DNA of 64,000 nt from Arthrobacter sp. FW305-BF8. Lineage in GTDB: Bacteria > Actinomycetota > Actinomycetes > Actinomycetales > Micrococcaceae. The translations under genes were made by a program, and so were the position numbers. Shown piece by piece: positions 32,749 through 41,480 of this stretch. The notes under the pieces are model-generated. The model was not told the DNA's origin, ran no database searches, and saw only the letters and a list, made by a program, of their open reading frames with translations. Where the stretch lies: NCBI RefSeq assembly GCF_021789315.1, contig NZ_CP084561.1, positions 1,860,001 through 1,924,000 on the forward strand, read 5' to 3'. Every line of letters begins with the position of its first letter. Positions within the stretch are counted from its first letter, which is position 1.

Positions 32749-35700
32749 TTATTTGAGGCGCGGAGCGGGAACGGCGGGCCCGGCCCAGGGGCTGACCGGG
32801 TTGCCCATCCAGTAGGTCCCGGCCGGAACAGTCTCGCCCCGCATCACCAGGGACGCCGGACCAACGGTCCCGCCCTTGCCAATCCTCGCCTGCGGCAGAA
32901 TCACGCCGTGCGGGCCCATCGTCGCCCCGTCTTCGAGACTAACAGTGTCGATGCTCATGATGCGGTCGTGGAAGAGGTGGGTCTGGACGACGCAACCACG
33001 GTTGACCGTGGAGCTGGCACCGAGCGTCACCAGGTCCGCTTCAGGAAGCCAATAACTTTCACACCACGTGCCGCGGCCGATCTTGGCGCCGAGGGCGCGC
33101 AGCCACCAGACGAGGGCCGGGGTGCCGCTGGCCGACCGGGCAAACCACGGGGCGCTCACCATCTCGATGAAGGTGTCCACCACCTCGTTGCGCCAGATGA
33201 AGGAGCTCCACAACGGGTGCTCGCCGGTCTTGATCCTGCCCACGAGCAGCCACTTGGCCGCCACGGAGCAGCCTGCCGCCACCCCGCCCGCGAACAGCAG
33301 GACCACGCCTCCCAGTGCCGCTGCCGCACCGTAGCCCAGGGCGGTGGCGAGCCAGTCGAAAACGAGCATCACGGCGAGGGCCAGACCCACTGTCAGGGCC
33401 ACCGGCACGAACCGGCACAGTTCCCAGAGCGTCCTGGCCACCTTGAGCCGGGCCGGCGGCTGGAAGGTGCGGGTGCTGTCGGACGCCACCGCGGTGCGGC
33501 GCAGCCTGACGGGCGGGCTGCCCAGCCAGGAGGTGCCTGACTTGGCCTTGCCCGGAGTCGCCGAGAGAACTGCGACGAGGGAGTTCTTGGGCACGCTGCG
33601 CCCGGCCGCGGTCATGCCGGAGTTGCCAAGGAAGGAGCGCTTTCCGATTTTCGCGGGCGCAATCCGCATCCATCCTCCGCCGAGCTCATAGGAGGCCACC
33701 ATCGTGTCGTCGGCGAGGAAGGCACCCTCGCCCACCGTGGTCATGCGCGGCAGCAGCAGGACAGTGGAGGCCTCAACATTCTTTCCGACCTTCGCCCCCA
33801 GCAGCCTCAGCCAGACCGGCGTAAACAGGCTGGCGTAAATCGGGAACAGCAGGTCCCGAGCCATGTCCAGCACCCGCTCCGTGGCCCACACCTGCCAGCC
33901 GACACGGCTGCGCACGCGGTAGTAGCCCTCCTTCAGGCCCACGCCCAGGCCCCTGGTGGTGACCAGGATGAGCAGCATGTTGGTGAGGAACCAGGTCAAA
34001 GCGGCGAGCGGTAGCGACGCGAGCACCTGCGGCCAGGCAGCAAGCAGGGACTCGCTGCCCCGAATGAACAGGTAGACCACCAGGGCCGCGGCTCCGGCTG
34101 AAGCGTAGGGGATCAGTGCGAGGACGGCGGACGCGGCGGCGAAGGCCGTGAACCAGAGGCGCCCCAGGAGGGAACTGACCGGCTGCGCCGCGGGCCAGTC
34201 CTGCTTCGCCTTGCCGCGCCGTCCTGCCGGGGAGCCTGCCACCACCTGGCCGGCCTTGACCTTGCCCAGCACCGCGGAACCCGGTTCCACCTGGCCGCCG
34301 GCGCCGATGCTGGCCCCGGGCATCAGGGTGCTGCGGGCTCCCACGGTGGCGTCCGCGCCCACGTGGATATGGCCGATGCGGACGATGTCGCCGTCGATCC
34401 ACCATCCGGACAGGTCCACCTCAGGCTCTATGTTGCAGCCGCGGCCCAAGGTGAGCAAACCGGTCACCGGGGGCAGGGAATGCAGATGGACGTCTCTCCC
34501 GATCTTGGCGCCGAGGGCCCGGGCGTAGTACGGCACCCAGGGCGCACTGGCAAGGCTCACGGCGCCGGCCAGGTCCTGGATCTGTTCGGCCAGCCAGAGG
34601 CGCAGGTGGACTTTGCCGGCCCGCGGGTAGGTCCCGGGCTGCACGTTGCGAAGCAGGAGGCGGGCGGCGGCAACAGAGAGGGCCATCCGTCCCGCCGGGC
34701 TGACGAAGAGCAGCCAGGAGGCGGCCACCCACCACCATGACACGGTGGGCGCGGCCGTGAACCCGGCAACCGCGAACAGGATGTTGTTGGCAGCCATCAG
34801 ATAGGTCAGCCAGCGCATGCCCGCCAGAATGTGCAGCGGGATGCCCATCAGGGTTTGGAAGACCTGTGACTTCAGGGCCGTGGGGCGGACCGGCCGGTCG
34901 GGGGCAGGGCCGGCGGAGACGCCGTCGGGCATGGACTGGCGGGCCGTCTCGATCAGCGCGCCGATGCGCGGGGTGGCGTAGATGTCCGCCACGGTGATGG
35001 TGGGGTAGCGGACCCGGAGCGCGGAGACGAGCTGCGCCGCGGCCAGCGAACCTCCGCCGTGGGCGAAGAAGTCAGCGTCGAGGCCGGCCACGCTGGTGCC
35101 CAGGACGGCCTGCCACTGGTCAACGACCCACTGGGCATCCTCCGGCAGGTTCAGGGGTGCGGCATCCGCATCCGCGGCGCCGGCACCCGGAAGGGGCCAC
35201 GGCAGCGCATGCCGGTCCACCTTCCCGCTGGTCTTGGTGGGCAGTGTGTCGACGACGGTCAGCATGGGGATGAGCGGGGCAGGCAGCGTGGCGGAGAGCA
35301 GTTCACGGAGCGCGGCCAGGTCCGGGGCGGAGCCCGTGCCGCCAGCGGGGGCAAGGTAACCCACGAGGACCTGGTTGCCGGCCGCCGTCGTGCGTACCGC
35401 CGCGGCGGCGCCCGCAACCCCCGGCAGGGACTGCAGGGCAGCGTCGATCTCACCGAGTTCAATCCGGCGGCCGCCAAGCTTGACCTGCTCGTCGGCGCGT
35501 CCCATGAAGATCAGGCCGGCGCGCTCGAAGCGGACCAGGTCGCCGGAGCGGTAGGCGCGTCGCCATCCCAGCGTGGGCATGGGGGCGTATTTCTCCGCAT
35601 CCTTCTGCGGATCCAGGTAGCTGGCCAGCCCCACGCCGCCGATGATGAGCTCGCCGACCTCACCTTCGGCCACCGGGACGCCGTCGGAGTCCACCACCGC

Positions 35701-36747
35701 CAGGTCCCAGCCGTCCAGGGGGAGCCCGATCCTGACCGGACCGGTACCGCCCAGCGGAGCGGCGCAGGCCACCACCGTCGCCTCGGTGGGTCCGTAGGTG
35801 TTCCACACCTCACGGCCGTCCACCGCCAGGCGCTCGGCCAGCTCCGGCGGGCAGGCCTCGCCGCCGAAAATCAGCAGCCGGACGTTCTCTAGGGCCTCTG
35901 CAGGCCACAGCGCCGCGAGAGTGGGAACGGTGGAGACCACCGTGATGCCGTGGTTGATCAGCCACGGTCCGAGGTCCATGCCGGTCCGGACCAGAGCCCG
36001 CGGGGCAGGGACCAGGCAGGCGCCATGCCGCCAGGCCAGCCACATCTCCTCACAGGAGGCGTCGAAGGCCACCGACAGTCCCGCGAGCACACGGTCCTGC
36101 GGCCCTACCGGATCGTCCTGCAGAAAAATGCGGGCCTCCGCGTCGACGAACGCGGCCGACGAGCGGTGCTGTACAGCGACGCCCTTGGGCGTCCCCGTGG
36201 AACCGGACGTGAAGATGACCCAGGCGTCGTCGTCGGGCGCGGCCGGGCGCGGAGCCGGGAAGGGGCGCGGCCGCTTGTGGTCCGTGACGATCTCGCCGTT
36301 GGCCCGCAAAATGCCGGCCACCCGGGCCTCACCGAACACCAGCTTCGCCCGTTCATCCGGATCGTCCGCGTCCACGGGGACGTAGGCGGCGCCGACCAGC
36401 AGCACGGCGAGGATTGCGATGTAGAGCTCGTTGGTACCGGAAGGGATCCGCACTCCGATTTTGTCTCCCGCTCCCAGACCGGCCTGGTGCAGCCGCCGGC
36501 CCTCGGCCTTGACCCCGGCCAGGAGCTGGGCGTAGCTCAGGGAGCGGCGGCCGTCGTCCAGCGCGGAAGCGTCGGGATACCGGGCGGCCGTCTCGGCCAG
36601 GATGTCCACCAGGGTCCGCTCCGGCGGGGCGGCGGCAGCGCGGGGCAGCTGCGCTGCATGGACCTGCGCCGCGTGCACCTCTGCCGCCGGCGCGCCGGCG
36701 GCAGAGGGAGCGGTGGTGTCCAGGGTTTTGGGGAGGGGCTCAATCAC
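32749..36747 (-). CDS. Pls-type non-ribosomal peptide synthetase (poly-amino-acid synthetase-like)
   Basis: A 1332-residue membrane NRPS. Adenylation domain (about 45-510): FTSGSTGTPKG, NTYGPTEATV, YRSGDLVRF, VKLGGRRIELGEID, KTSGKVDRHALP. Thiolation domain with the phosphopantetheine serine at residue 567 (FFAHGGGSLAAAQL). There is no condensation domain; three blocks follow, each two TM helices plus a left-handed beta-helix acyltransferase-like unit, beginning at the near-identical GAKIGRDV (745), GAKVGKNV (984) and GAKIGRGT (1219). This is the layout and length (about 1319) of epsilon-poly-L-lysine synthetase. Aligning to GrsA by eye gives the specificity code DAESIGTVVK, two changes from the lysine code DAESIGSVCK that I recall for bacitracin. 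GTG 36747 (GGGGGAGAA upstream) is preferred to an ATG at 36801. Confidence 0.88.
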   Translation of the reverse strand: MIEPLPKTLDTTAPSAAGAPAAEVHAAQVHAAQLPRAAAAPPERTLVDILAETAARYPDASALDDGRRSLSYAQLLAGVKAEGRRLHQAGLGAGDKIGVRIPSGTNELYIAILAVLLVGAAYVPVDADDPDERAKLVFGEARVAGILRANGEIVTDHKRPRPFPAPRPAAPDDDAWVIFTSGSTGTPKGVAVQHRSSAAFVDAEARIFLQDDPVGPQDRVLAGLSVAFDASCEEMWLAWRHGACLVPAPRALVRTGMDLGPWLINHGITVVSTVPTLAALWPAEALENVRLLIFGGEACPPELAERLAVDGREVWNTYGPTEATVVACAAPLGGTGPVRIGLPLDGWDLAVVDSDGVPVAEGEVGELIIGGVGLASYLDPQKDAEKYAPMPTLGWRRAYRSGDLVRFERAGLIFMGRADEQVKLGGRRIELGEIDAALQSLPGVAGAAAAVRTTAAGNQVLVGYLAPAGGTGSAPDLAALRELLSATLPAPLIPMLTVVDTLPTKTSGKVDRHALPWPLPGAGAADADAAPLNLPEDAQWVVDQWQAVLGTSVAGLDADFFAHGGGSLAAAQLVSALRVRYPTITVADIYATPRIGALIETARQSMPDGVSAGPAPDRPVRPTALKSQVFQTLMGIPLHILAGMRWLTYLMAANNILFAVAGFTAAPTVSWWWVAASWLLFVSPAGRMALSVAAARLLLRNVQPGTYPRAGKVHLRLWLAEQIQDLAGAVSLASAPWVPYYARALGAKIGRDVHLHSLPPVTGLLTLGRGCNIEPEVDLSGWWIDGDIVRIGHIHVGADATVGARSTLMPGASIGAGGQVEPGSAVLGKVKAGQVVAGSPAGRRGKAKQDWPAAQPVSSLLGRLWFTAFAAASAVLALIPYASAGAAALVVYLFIRGSESLLAAWPQVLASLPLAALTWFLTNMLLILVTTRGLGVGLKEGYYRVRSRVGWQVWATERVLDMARDLLFPIYASLFTPVWLRLLGAKVGKNVEASTVLLLPRMTTVGEGAFLADDTMVASYELGGGWMRIAPAKIGKRSFLGNSGMTAAGRSVPKNSLVAVLSATPGKAKSGTSWLGSPPVRLRRTAVASDSTRTFQPPARLKVARTLWELCRFVPVALTVGLALAVMLVFDWLATALGYGAAAALGGVVLLFAGGVAAGCSVAAKWLLVGRIKTGEHPLWSSFIWRNEVVDTFIEMVSAPWFARSASGTPALVWWLRALGAKIGRGTWCESYWLPEADLVTLGASSTVNRGCVVQTHLFHDRIMSIDTVSLEDGATMGPHGVILPQARIGKGGTVGPASLVMRGETVPAGTYWMGNPVSPWAGPAVPAPRLK

Positions 36748-36787
36748 GGCTGGATTCTCCCCCGGCAAGATGAACGGAAGGTGACAT
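36740..36787 (-). CDS. Possible 15-aa upstream ORF overlapping the NRPS start
   Basis: ATG 36787 has GAGGGGAAACG just upstream, a better ribosome-binding site than any for the in-frame ATG of the NRPS. It encodes MSPSVHLAGGESSRD and its TGA overlaps the GTG start region of the synthetase (GTGATTGA), so it could couple translation. If the NRPS starts at ATG 36801 instead, this ORF is only a shadow. Confidence 0.35.
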   Translation of the reverse strand: MSPSVHLAGGESSRD

Positions 36788-36843
36788 CGTTTCCCCTCCA
36801 TTCATCCGGGCTGCTCTGTTACCGGCCGCCGCGTTACGGGCCG

Positions 36844-36865
36844 GCAGTATTAGCCTGCAGTATTA
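36844..36865 (-). promoter_or_regulatory. Direct repeats upstream of the NRPS gene
   Basis: TAATACTGC occurs twice on the minus strand with a 13-bp period, and three GTTAC(C/G)GG-like units lie around it. TAATAC is also -10-like. The placement about 60-120 bp upstream of the NRPS start suits an operator or promoter. Confidence 0.4.
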
Positions 36866-36874
36866 CAGGCCAAG

Positions 36875-37840
36875 TTACGGGACCAGCAGAACCTTGCCGG
36901 TGGTGCGCCGGCCCTCCAGGTCTTCGTGCGCCCGGCCGGCCTCGGCCAGCGGGTAGGTGGCGCCGATGCGGACATTGAGGCTGCCGTCGGCGGCTGCGCC
37001 GAAGATTTCGGTGGAGCGCCACAGCCGTTCCTGCGGGTTGCCGAGGAAGTGCGCCAGTGACGGGCGCGTCAGGGTCAGCGAGCCGCCGGCATTAAGCCGC
37101 TGCGGATCCACCGGCGGGACTGGCCCGGATGCCGCACCGAAGAGCACCAGTGAACCGCGGGTGCGCAGGCTGGCCATGGAGCCGTCGAACGTGTCCCGTC
37201 CGACGCCGTCGTACACCACGTTCACGCCTGCACCGTGGGTCAGGTCCCGGACGGTGTCGGCGAAGCCGTCGTAGCGCAGCACCTCGTCTGCGCCGGCACC
37301 GCGGGCCAGGGATTCCTTCTCATCAGTGGAGACGGTGGTGATGACGCGGGCACCGCGGGCCTTCAGCAGCTGGATGAGCAGCAGGCCCACCCCGCCGGCG
37401 CCGGCATGGACCAGCACGTTGTGTCCGGGCTCAACGCGGAACGAGGAGTTGATCAGGTAATGCGCCGTCATGCCTTGAAGGGGGAGCGCCGCGGCGGTGT
37501 GGTCGTCCACACCGTCCGGCACCGGCAGCGCCTTCACAGCGTCCAGCACGGTGTACCCGGCGTAGCACGCGGTGCCCTCGGCTGTGGCCACCCGGCTTCC
37601 CACGGTGTAGTCCTCAACGCCCTCGCCCACTTCCTCGACGACGCCGGCCGCTTCGGATCCCGGGGTAAAGGGGTAATTCACCTTGTACGTGCCGCTGCGC
37701 TGGTAGGTCTCGATGAAGTTGACGCCCGTTGCCGCTACCTTCACCAGCAGCTGGCCGGGACCGGGGACGGGGCGTTCGACCTCCGTGAAGTCCAGGACCT
37801 CAGGTCCACCCGGCTGCCGGGCGACGATGGCGTGCGTCAT
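36875..37840 (-). CDS. Quinone oxidoreductase (zinc-independent MDR)
   Basis: NADPH:quinone reductase of 321 residues. ATG 37840 follows AAGGAG at 7 nt. Typical QOR signatures: VLVHAGAGGVGLLLIQLLKA (nucleotide site), TGVNFIETYQRSGTY, PFTPGSEAAGVV, and no cysteine-rich zinc lobe. It reduces quinones by one electron in the E. coli homologue. It precedes the NRPS gene by 127 nt on the same strand; the link to it is positional only. Confidence 0.88.
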   Translation of the reverse strand: MTHAIVARQPGGPEVLDFTEVERPVPGPGQLLVKVAATGVNFIETYQRSGTYKVNYPFTPGSEAAGVVEEVGEGVEDYTVGSRVATAEGTACYAGYTVLDAVKALPVPDGVDDHTAAALPLQGMTAHYLINSSFRVEPGHNVLVHAGAGGVGLLLIQLLKARGARVITTVSTDEKESLARGAGADEVLRYDGFADTVRDLTHGAGVNVVYDGVGRDTFDGSMASLRTRGSLVLFGAASGPVPPVDPQRLNAGGSLTLTRPSLAHFLGNPQERLWRSTEIFGAAADGSLNVRIGATYPLAEAGRAHEDLEGRRTTGKVLLVP

Positions 37841-37932
37841 GGAGTTTCTCCTTTTCCGGGCCGGGACCTCCGGCACCCTTCCTCACCTCATCCTAGGGAC
37901 CGGGACGGTGCAGGCGAAGTCGGGGCAGCCGG

Positions 37933-39039
37933 TCAGTAGCGCCGGGAGACCGCAGCCATGGGGCATTCGAAGCGGCGTCCCGCCGCGAGCCCCACCTCAT
38001 TGAGGTACCGGACTACGATCCCGAATGACGCGGCCAGCGTGGTTTCAGTAAGGGGAATTCCCTGCGTTTCGCAGTGCTGGCGCACAATCGCTGTTGCCTT
38101 ATGCAGCTGGGGCCGGGCCATGTCGGGGAAGAGATGATGCTCCACCTGGCGGTTCAGGCCGCCGAGCAGGATATCCATGTACCGGCCGCCGGAAATGTTG
38201 CGCGATGTCAGCACCTGGCGGCTGAGGAAGTCAACACGGCTGTCCGCCGGAAGGACCGGCATGCCCTTGTGGTTGGGTGCAAAAGATGCACCCATGTAGA
38301 AGCCGAAAACAGCGAGCTGCACGCCGATGAAGGCGGCTGCCATGCCCAGCGGCAGAAATGTAAACGCCAGCACAGGAAGGATGCTGAGACGCGCCAGCAG
38401 TATCGGCAGTTCCACCCAGCGGTGGGTGACCTTGGCGCGCCGGAAGATGAAGCGCACCGAATCTATCTGCAGGCCGAGGCCCACAAGGAACAGCAGGGGG
38501 AAGAACAGCCAGCCTTGCTTGCGCGTCAGGAAGGCCAGCCAGCCCTGCCGTTCGGCCGCGGCTTCAGCGTGGAAAACGATGGCGCCGGGCGCGATGTCAG
38601 GGTCCTTGGCTATGACGTTCGGGTGGTTGTGGTGGGCCCCGTGTTTCTGTTCCCACCACGAGTAGCTGATGCCGGCAACGGATGTGGCCAGGAGCCGCGC
38701 GGACCATTCATTGGCACGCCGGGAGGCGAATATCTGGCGGTGACCCGCCTCGTGGGCCAGGAAGCTCAACTGCGTGCAGATGATGCCGAGCGCTGCGGCG
38801 ATAAGGAGCTGGAACCAGCTCTGGCCGATCAGCGCGAAACCGAACCAAGCCGCTGCCATGAGGACTGCCAGCACGGAGAAGACGGTGATGTAGAAGCCCT
38901 GTTGCCGCTGCAGGAGTCCGGCCGCCCGCACGGACTTGAGCAGGTCGGAGTAACTCTGCGTTACAGGGTTAGCCTTGTGTAGCGTGGGCGCCTGGAGAAT
39001 ACGGGGCTGGGGGCGCCCGGGAGTGATAGTGGGGGCCAT
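37933..39039 (-). CDS. Acyl-lipid/acyl-CoA fatty acid desaturase
   Basis: Membrane di-iron desaturase of 368 residues. Three His boxes are seen: HEAGH (box 1), HGAHHNHPN (box 2, HxxHH) and NRQVEHHLFP (box 3, QxxHH). The Q-type third box and GGLNRQVEHHLFPDM are shared with front-end/linoleoyl-CoA-desaturase-like actinobacterial enzymes. Four to six hydrophobic segments. ATG 39039 is chosen because MAPTITPG follows family starts; an upstream in-frame ATG is less likely. It faces argC across a 177-bp spacer holding ARG boxes. Confidence 0.85.
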   Translation of the reverse strand: MAPTITPGRPQPRILQAPTLHKANPVTQSYSDLLKSVRAAGLLQRQQGFYITVFSVLAVLMAAAWFGFALIGQSWFQLLIAAALGIICTQLSFLAHEAGHRQIFASRRANEWSARLLATSVAGISYSWWEQKHGAHHNHPNVIAKDPDIAPGAIVFHAEAAAERQGWLAFLTRKQGWLFFPLLFLVGLGLQIDSVRFIFRRAKVTHRWVELPILLARLSILPVLAFTFLPLGMAAAFIGVQLAVFGFYMGASFAPNHKGMPVLPADSRVDFLSRQVLTSRNISGGRYMDILLGGLNRQVEHHLFPDMARPQLHKATAIVRQHCETQGIPLTETTLAASFGIVVRYLNEVGLAAGRRFECPMAAVSRRY

Positions 39040-39165
39040 GTAGTGCGTGCCTCGTAACGATAGCGGGCAACGCTGCGGCCGACATTCGGCGCGCACGGTC
39101 TGGATCACCCTCTGGCAAGCATACTCTGGCTGGGGGGCTGGCCTTCCCGGCAAGGCGTGGACTAT

Positions 39166-39197
39166 CCATGCATAAATATCGGGACCTATGCATACTC
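39166..39197 (+). promoter_or_regulatory. ARG boxes (ArgR operator)
   Basis: CCATGCATAAATAT (39166-39179) and CCTATGCATACTC (39185-39197) share TATGCATA/ATGCAT cores with 18-bp spacing, like the paired ARG boxes of Streptomyces. They cover the expected -35 region of the argC promoter, so ArgR with arginine would block transcription of the cluster. Confidence 0.75.
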
Positions 39198-39203
39198 TTG
39201 CTG

Positions 39204-39209
39204 TATAGT
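39204..39209 (+). promoter_or_regulatory. -10 element of the arg operon
   Basis: TATAGT, the best -10 match of the window, ends 7 nt before ATG 39217. No Shine-Dalgarno exists, so argC is predicted to be translated from a leaderless transcript. Confidence 0.65.
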
Positions 39210-39216
39210 CGTTTGT

Positions 39217-40248
39217 ATGACTATTTCTGTTGCCGTTTCCGGGGCCAGCGGCTACGCCGGCGGCGAAGTCCTCCGCCTCCTGGCCGGCCATCCGGACGTC
39301 ACCATCGGCGCCATCACGGCCCACAGCAACGCCGGTTCCAGACTAGGCGAACTGCAGCCGCATCTCCATGGCCTGGCCAGCAGGATTCTCGAGGACACCA
39401 GCGTGGAGAACCTGTCCGGGCACGACGTCGTGTTCCTGGCCCTCCCGCACGGGGCGTCCGCCGAGATCGCGGCCAAGCTCCCCGAAGGAACGGTGGTGAT
39501 CGACGCCGGCGCGGACCACCGCCTGGAGTCCGCCAACGCGTGGGAAAAGTTTTACGGCTCGGACCACGCCGGAACGTGGCCCTACGGTCTGCCTGAACTG
39601 CCGGGCCAGCGCGAGAAACTCAAGGGCGCCAACCGGATCGCCGTTCCGGGCTGCTATCCGACGTCGGCGCTGCTCGCCCTCACCCCCGGCTTCGCCGGCG
39701 GCCTGCTCGAGGGGAGCGACGTCGTCATCGTCGCCGCCTCCGGCACCTCCGGCGCCGGCAAGGCTGCAAAGGTGAACCTGATCGGCGCCGAGGTCATGGG
39801 CTCCATGAGTCCCTACGGCGTGGGCGGCGGCCACCGGCACACGCCGGAAATCGAGCAGGGCCTGTCCAACGCCTCCGGCGAGCCGGTGACGGTTTCCTTC
39901 ACGCCCACCCTGGCCCCCATGAGCCGGGGCATCCTCACCACCGCCACAGCACGGGTCAAGCCCGGCGTCGGCGCCGAGGAACTGCGACGTGCCTGGGCGG
40001 AGGCGTACGACGACGAACCGTTCGTCCACCTGCTGCCCGAGGGCCAGTGGCCCACCACCAAGTCCGTGCAGGGCTCCAACCACGCTGCCATGCAGCTGGC
40101 TTTCGACCCGCACGTCGGGCGCGTCATTGTCACGTGCGCCATCGACAACCTGACCAAAGGCACCGCCGGTGGAGCGGTGCAGTCCATGAACATTGCCCTT
40201 GGCCTGCCGGAGACCGCCGGCCTCAACCTGCAGGGAGTTGCCCCGTGA
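39217..40248 (+). CDS. argC: N-acetyl-gamma-glutamyl-phosphate reductase
   Basis: Third step of arginine synthesis, 343 residues. ATG 39217 (MTISVAVSGASGYAGGEVLR) is preferred to an upstream ATG (39157) that would run through the ARG box. The NADP-binding GASGYAGG, the active cysteine in PGCYPTSALLAL, and GGGHRHTPEIEQ are seen. First gene of argCJBDFRGH, with a 4-bp overlap with argJ (GTGA). Confidence 0.96.
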   Translation: MTISVAVSGASGYAGGEVLRLLAGHPDVTIGAITAHSNAGSRLGELQPHLHGLASRILEDTSVENLSGHDVVFLALPHGASAEIAAKLPEGTVVIDAGADHRLESANAWEKFYGSDHAGTWPYGLPELPGQREKLKGANRIAVPGCYPTSALLALTPGFAGGLLEGSDVVIVAASGTSGAGKAAKVNLIGAEVMGSMSPYGVGGGHRHTPEIEQGLSNASGEPVTVSFTPTLAPMSRGILTTATARVKPGVGAEELRRAWAEAYDDEPFVHLLPEGQWPTTKSVQGSNHAAMQLAFDPHVGRVIVTCAIDNLTKGTAGGAVQSMNIALGLPETAGLNLQGVAP

Positions 40249-41411
40249 CCGTTACCGCCCCCAAGGGATTCCGTGCCGCCGGCGTCACTGCCGGACTCAA
40301 GGCCTCGGGAAACCCTGACCTCGCCCTCGTGGTCAACGACGGACCGTCCAAGGCCGCAGCCGCCGTGTTCACCTCCAATCGGGTGGCCGCGGCCCCCGTC
40401 CACTGGTCCCGCCAGGTGGTCTCGGACGGCCGTGTCGACGCCGTGATCCTGAACTCCGGCGGCGCCAACGCCTGCACCGGCCCGCAGGGGTTCCAGAACA
40501 CGCACACGACGGCGGAGAAAACCGCCGAAGCCCTGGGCCTGTCGGCCACCGACGTCCTTGTCTGTTCCACCGGCCTGATCGGCGAGCAGCTGCCCATGGA
40601 CAAGATCGTCCCGGGCATCGACGCCGCGGCGGCCGCCCTCAGCACCGACGGCGGCGCGGACGCCGCCACGGCCATCATGACCACCGATTCGGTGTCCAAG
40701 CAGGCGGTGTTTACCGGGGCGGATGCCGACGGAAATGAGTTCACCATCGGCGGGATCGCCAAGGGTGCCGGCATGTTGGCACCCGGGCTCGCCACCATGC
40801 TGGTGGTGCTCACCACCGATGCCGACGTCCAGCCGGAAATGCTCGACCTCGTCCTCCGGGATGCCACGCGCGTCACCTTCGACCGGGCAGACTCCGATGG
40901 CTGCATGTCCACCAACGACACGGTGGTGCTGCTGGCCTCCGGCGCGTCCAAGGCCGTCCCGTCGGCCGAGGCATTCGGCCAGGGCCTTACCCAGGTGTGC
41001 GCCGAGCTGGCCCGCAAGCTGATCGGTGACGCTGAGGGCGCCAGCCATGACATCGCGATCAGGACGTTCAACGCCGCCACCGAACGCGACGCCGAAACCG
41101 TCAGCCGCGCCGTTGCCCGCTCCAACCTCTTCAAGGCGGCCATCTTCGGCAAGGACCCCAACTGGGGCCGCGTGCTCTCCGCCGTGGGAACCACCGACGC
41201 CGCGTTCGAAGCGGACCAGCTCAACGTGTCCATGAACGGCATCCAGATCTGCCAGAACGGCGGCATCGGCCAGGACCGCAAGCTCGTGGACCTGGAGCCG
41301 CGTGAGGTGCTCGTGGAGATTGACCTGCAGGCCGGTGGCGCGGAAGCCACCATCTGGACCAACGACCTCACGCACGACTACGTCCACGAGAACAGTGCCT
41401 ACTCAAGCTAG
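40245..41411 (+). CDS. argJ: Glutamate N-acetyltransferase (ornithine acetyltransferase)
   Basis: Recycles the acetyl group from acetylornithine to glutamate; 388 residues from GTG 40245. It is made as a precursor that cleaves itself at a conserved Ala-Thr bond; here KGAGMLAPGLATML contains the site and the nucleophile Thr. The alpha-subunit motif NSGGANACTG and the beta-subunit GKDPNWGRVLSAVG are present. The final codons AYSS-stop lie in the first of three 19-20-bp tandem repeats. Confidence 0.96.
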   Translation: MTVTAPKGFRAAGVTAGLKASGNPDLALVVNDGPSKAAAAVFTSNRVAAAPVHWSRQVVSDGRVDAVILNSGGANACTGPQGFQNTHTTAEKTAEALGLSATDVLVCSTGLIGEQLPMDKIVPGIDAAAAALSTDGGADAATAIMTTDSVSKQAVFTGADADGNEFTIGGIAKGAGMLAPGLATMLVVLTTDADVQPEMLDLVLRDATRVTFDRADSDGCMSTNDTVVLLASGASKAVPSAEAFGQGLTQVCAELARKLIGDAEGASHDIAIRTFNAATERDAETVSRAVARSNLFKAAIFGKDPNWGRVLSAVGTTDAAFEADQLNVSMNGIQICQNGGIGQDRKLVDLEPREVLVEIDLQAGGAEATIWTNDLTHDYVHENSAYSS

Positions 41412-41454
41412 ATGGGGCCTACTCGAGCTAGATCCGCCTACTCAAGCTAGATCC
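41397..41454. repeat. Three tandem 19-20-bp repeats over the argJ stop codon
   Basis: GCCTACTC(A/G)AGCTAGAT plus two or three bases occurs at 41397, 41417 and 41436. The first copy encodes the argJ end and stop; the other two lie in the spacer before argB, each holding a TAG. Confidence 0.85.
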
Positions 41455-41480
41455 GCCGGCAACCCTGGAGAACCAGCCGC

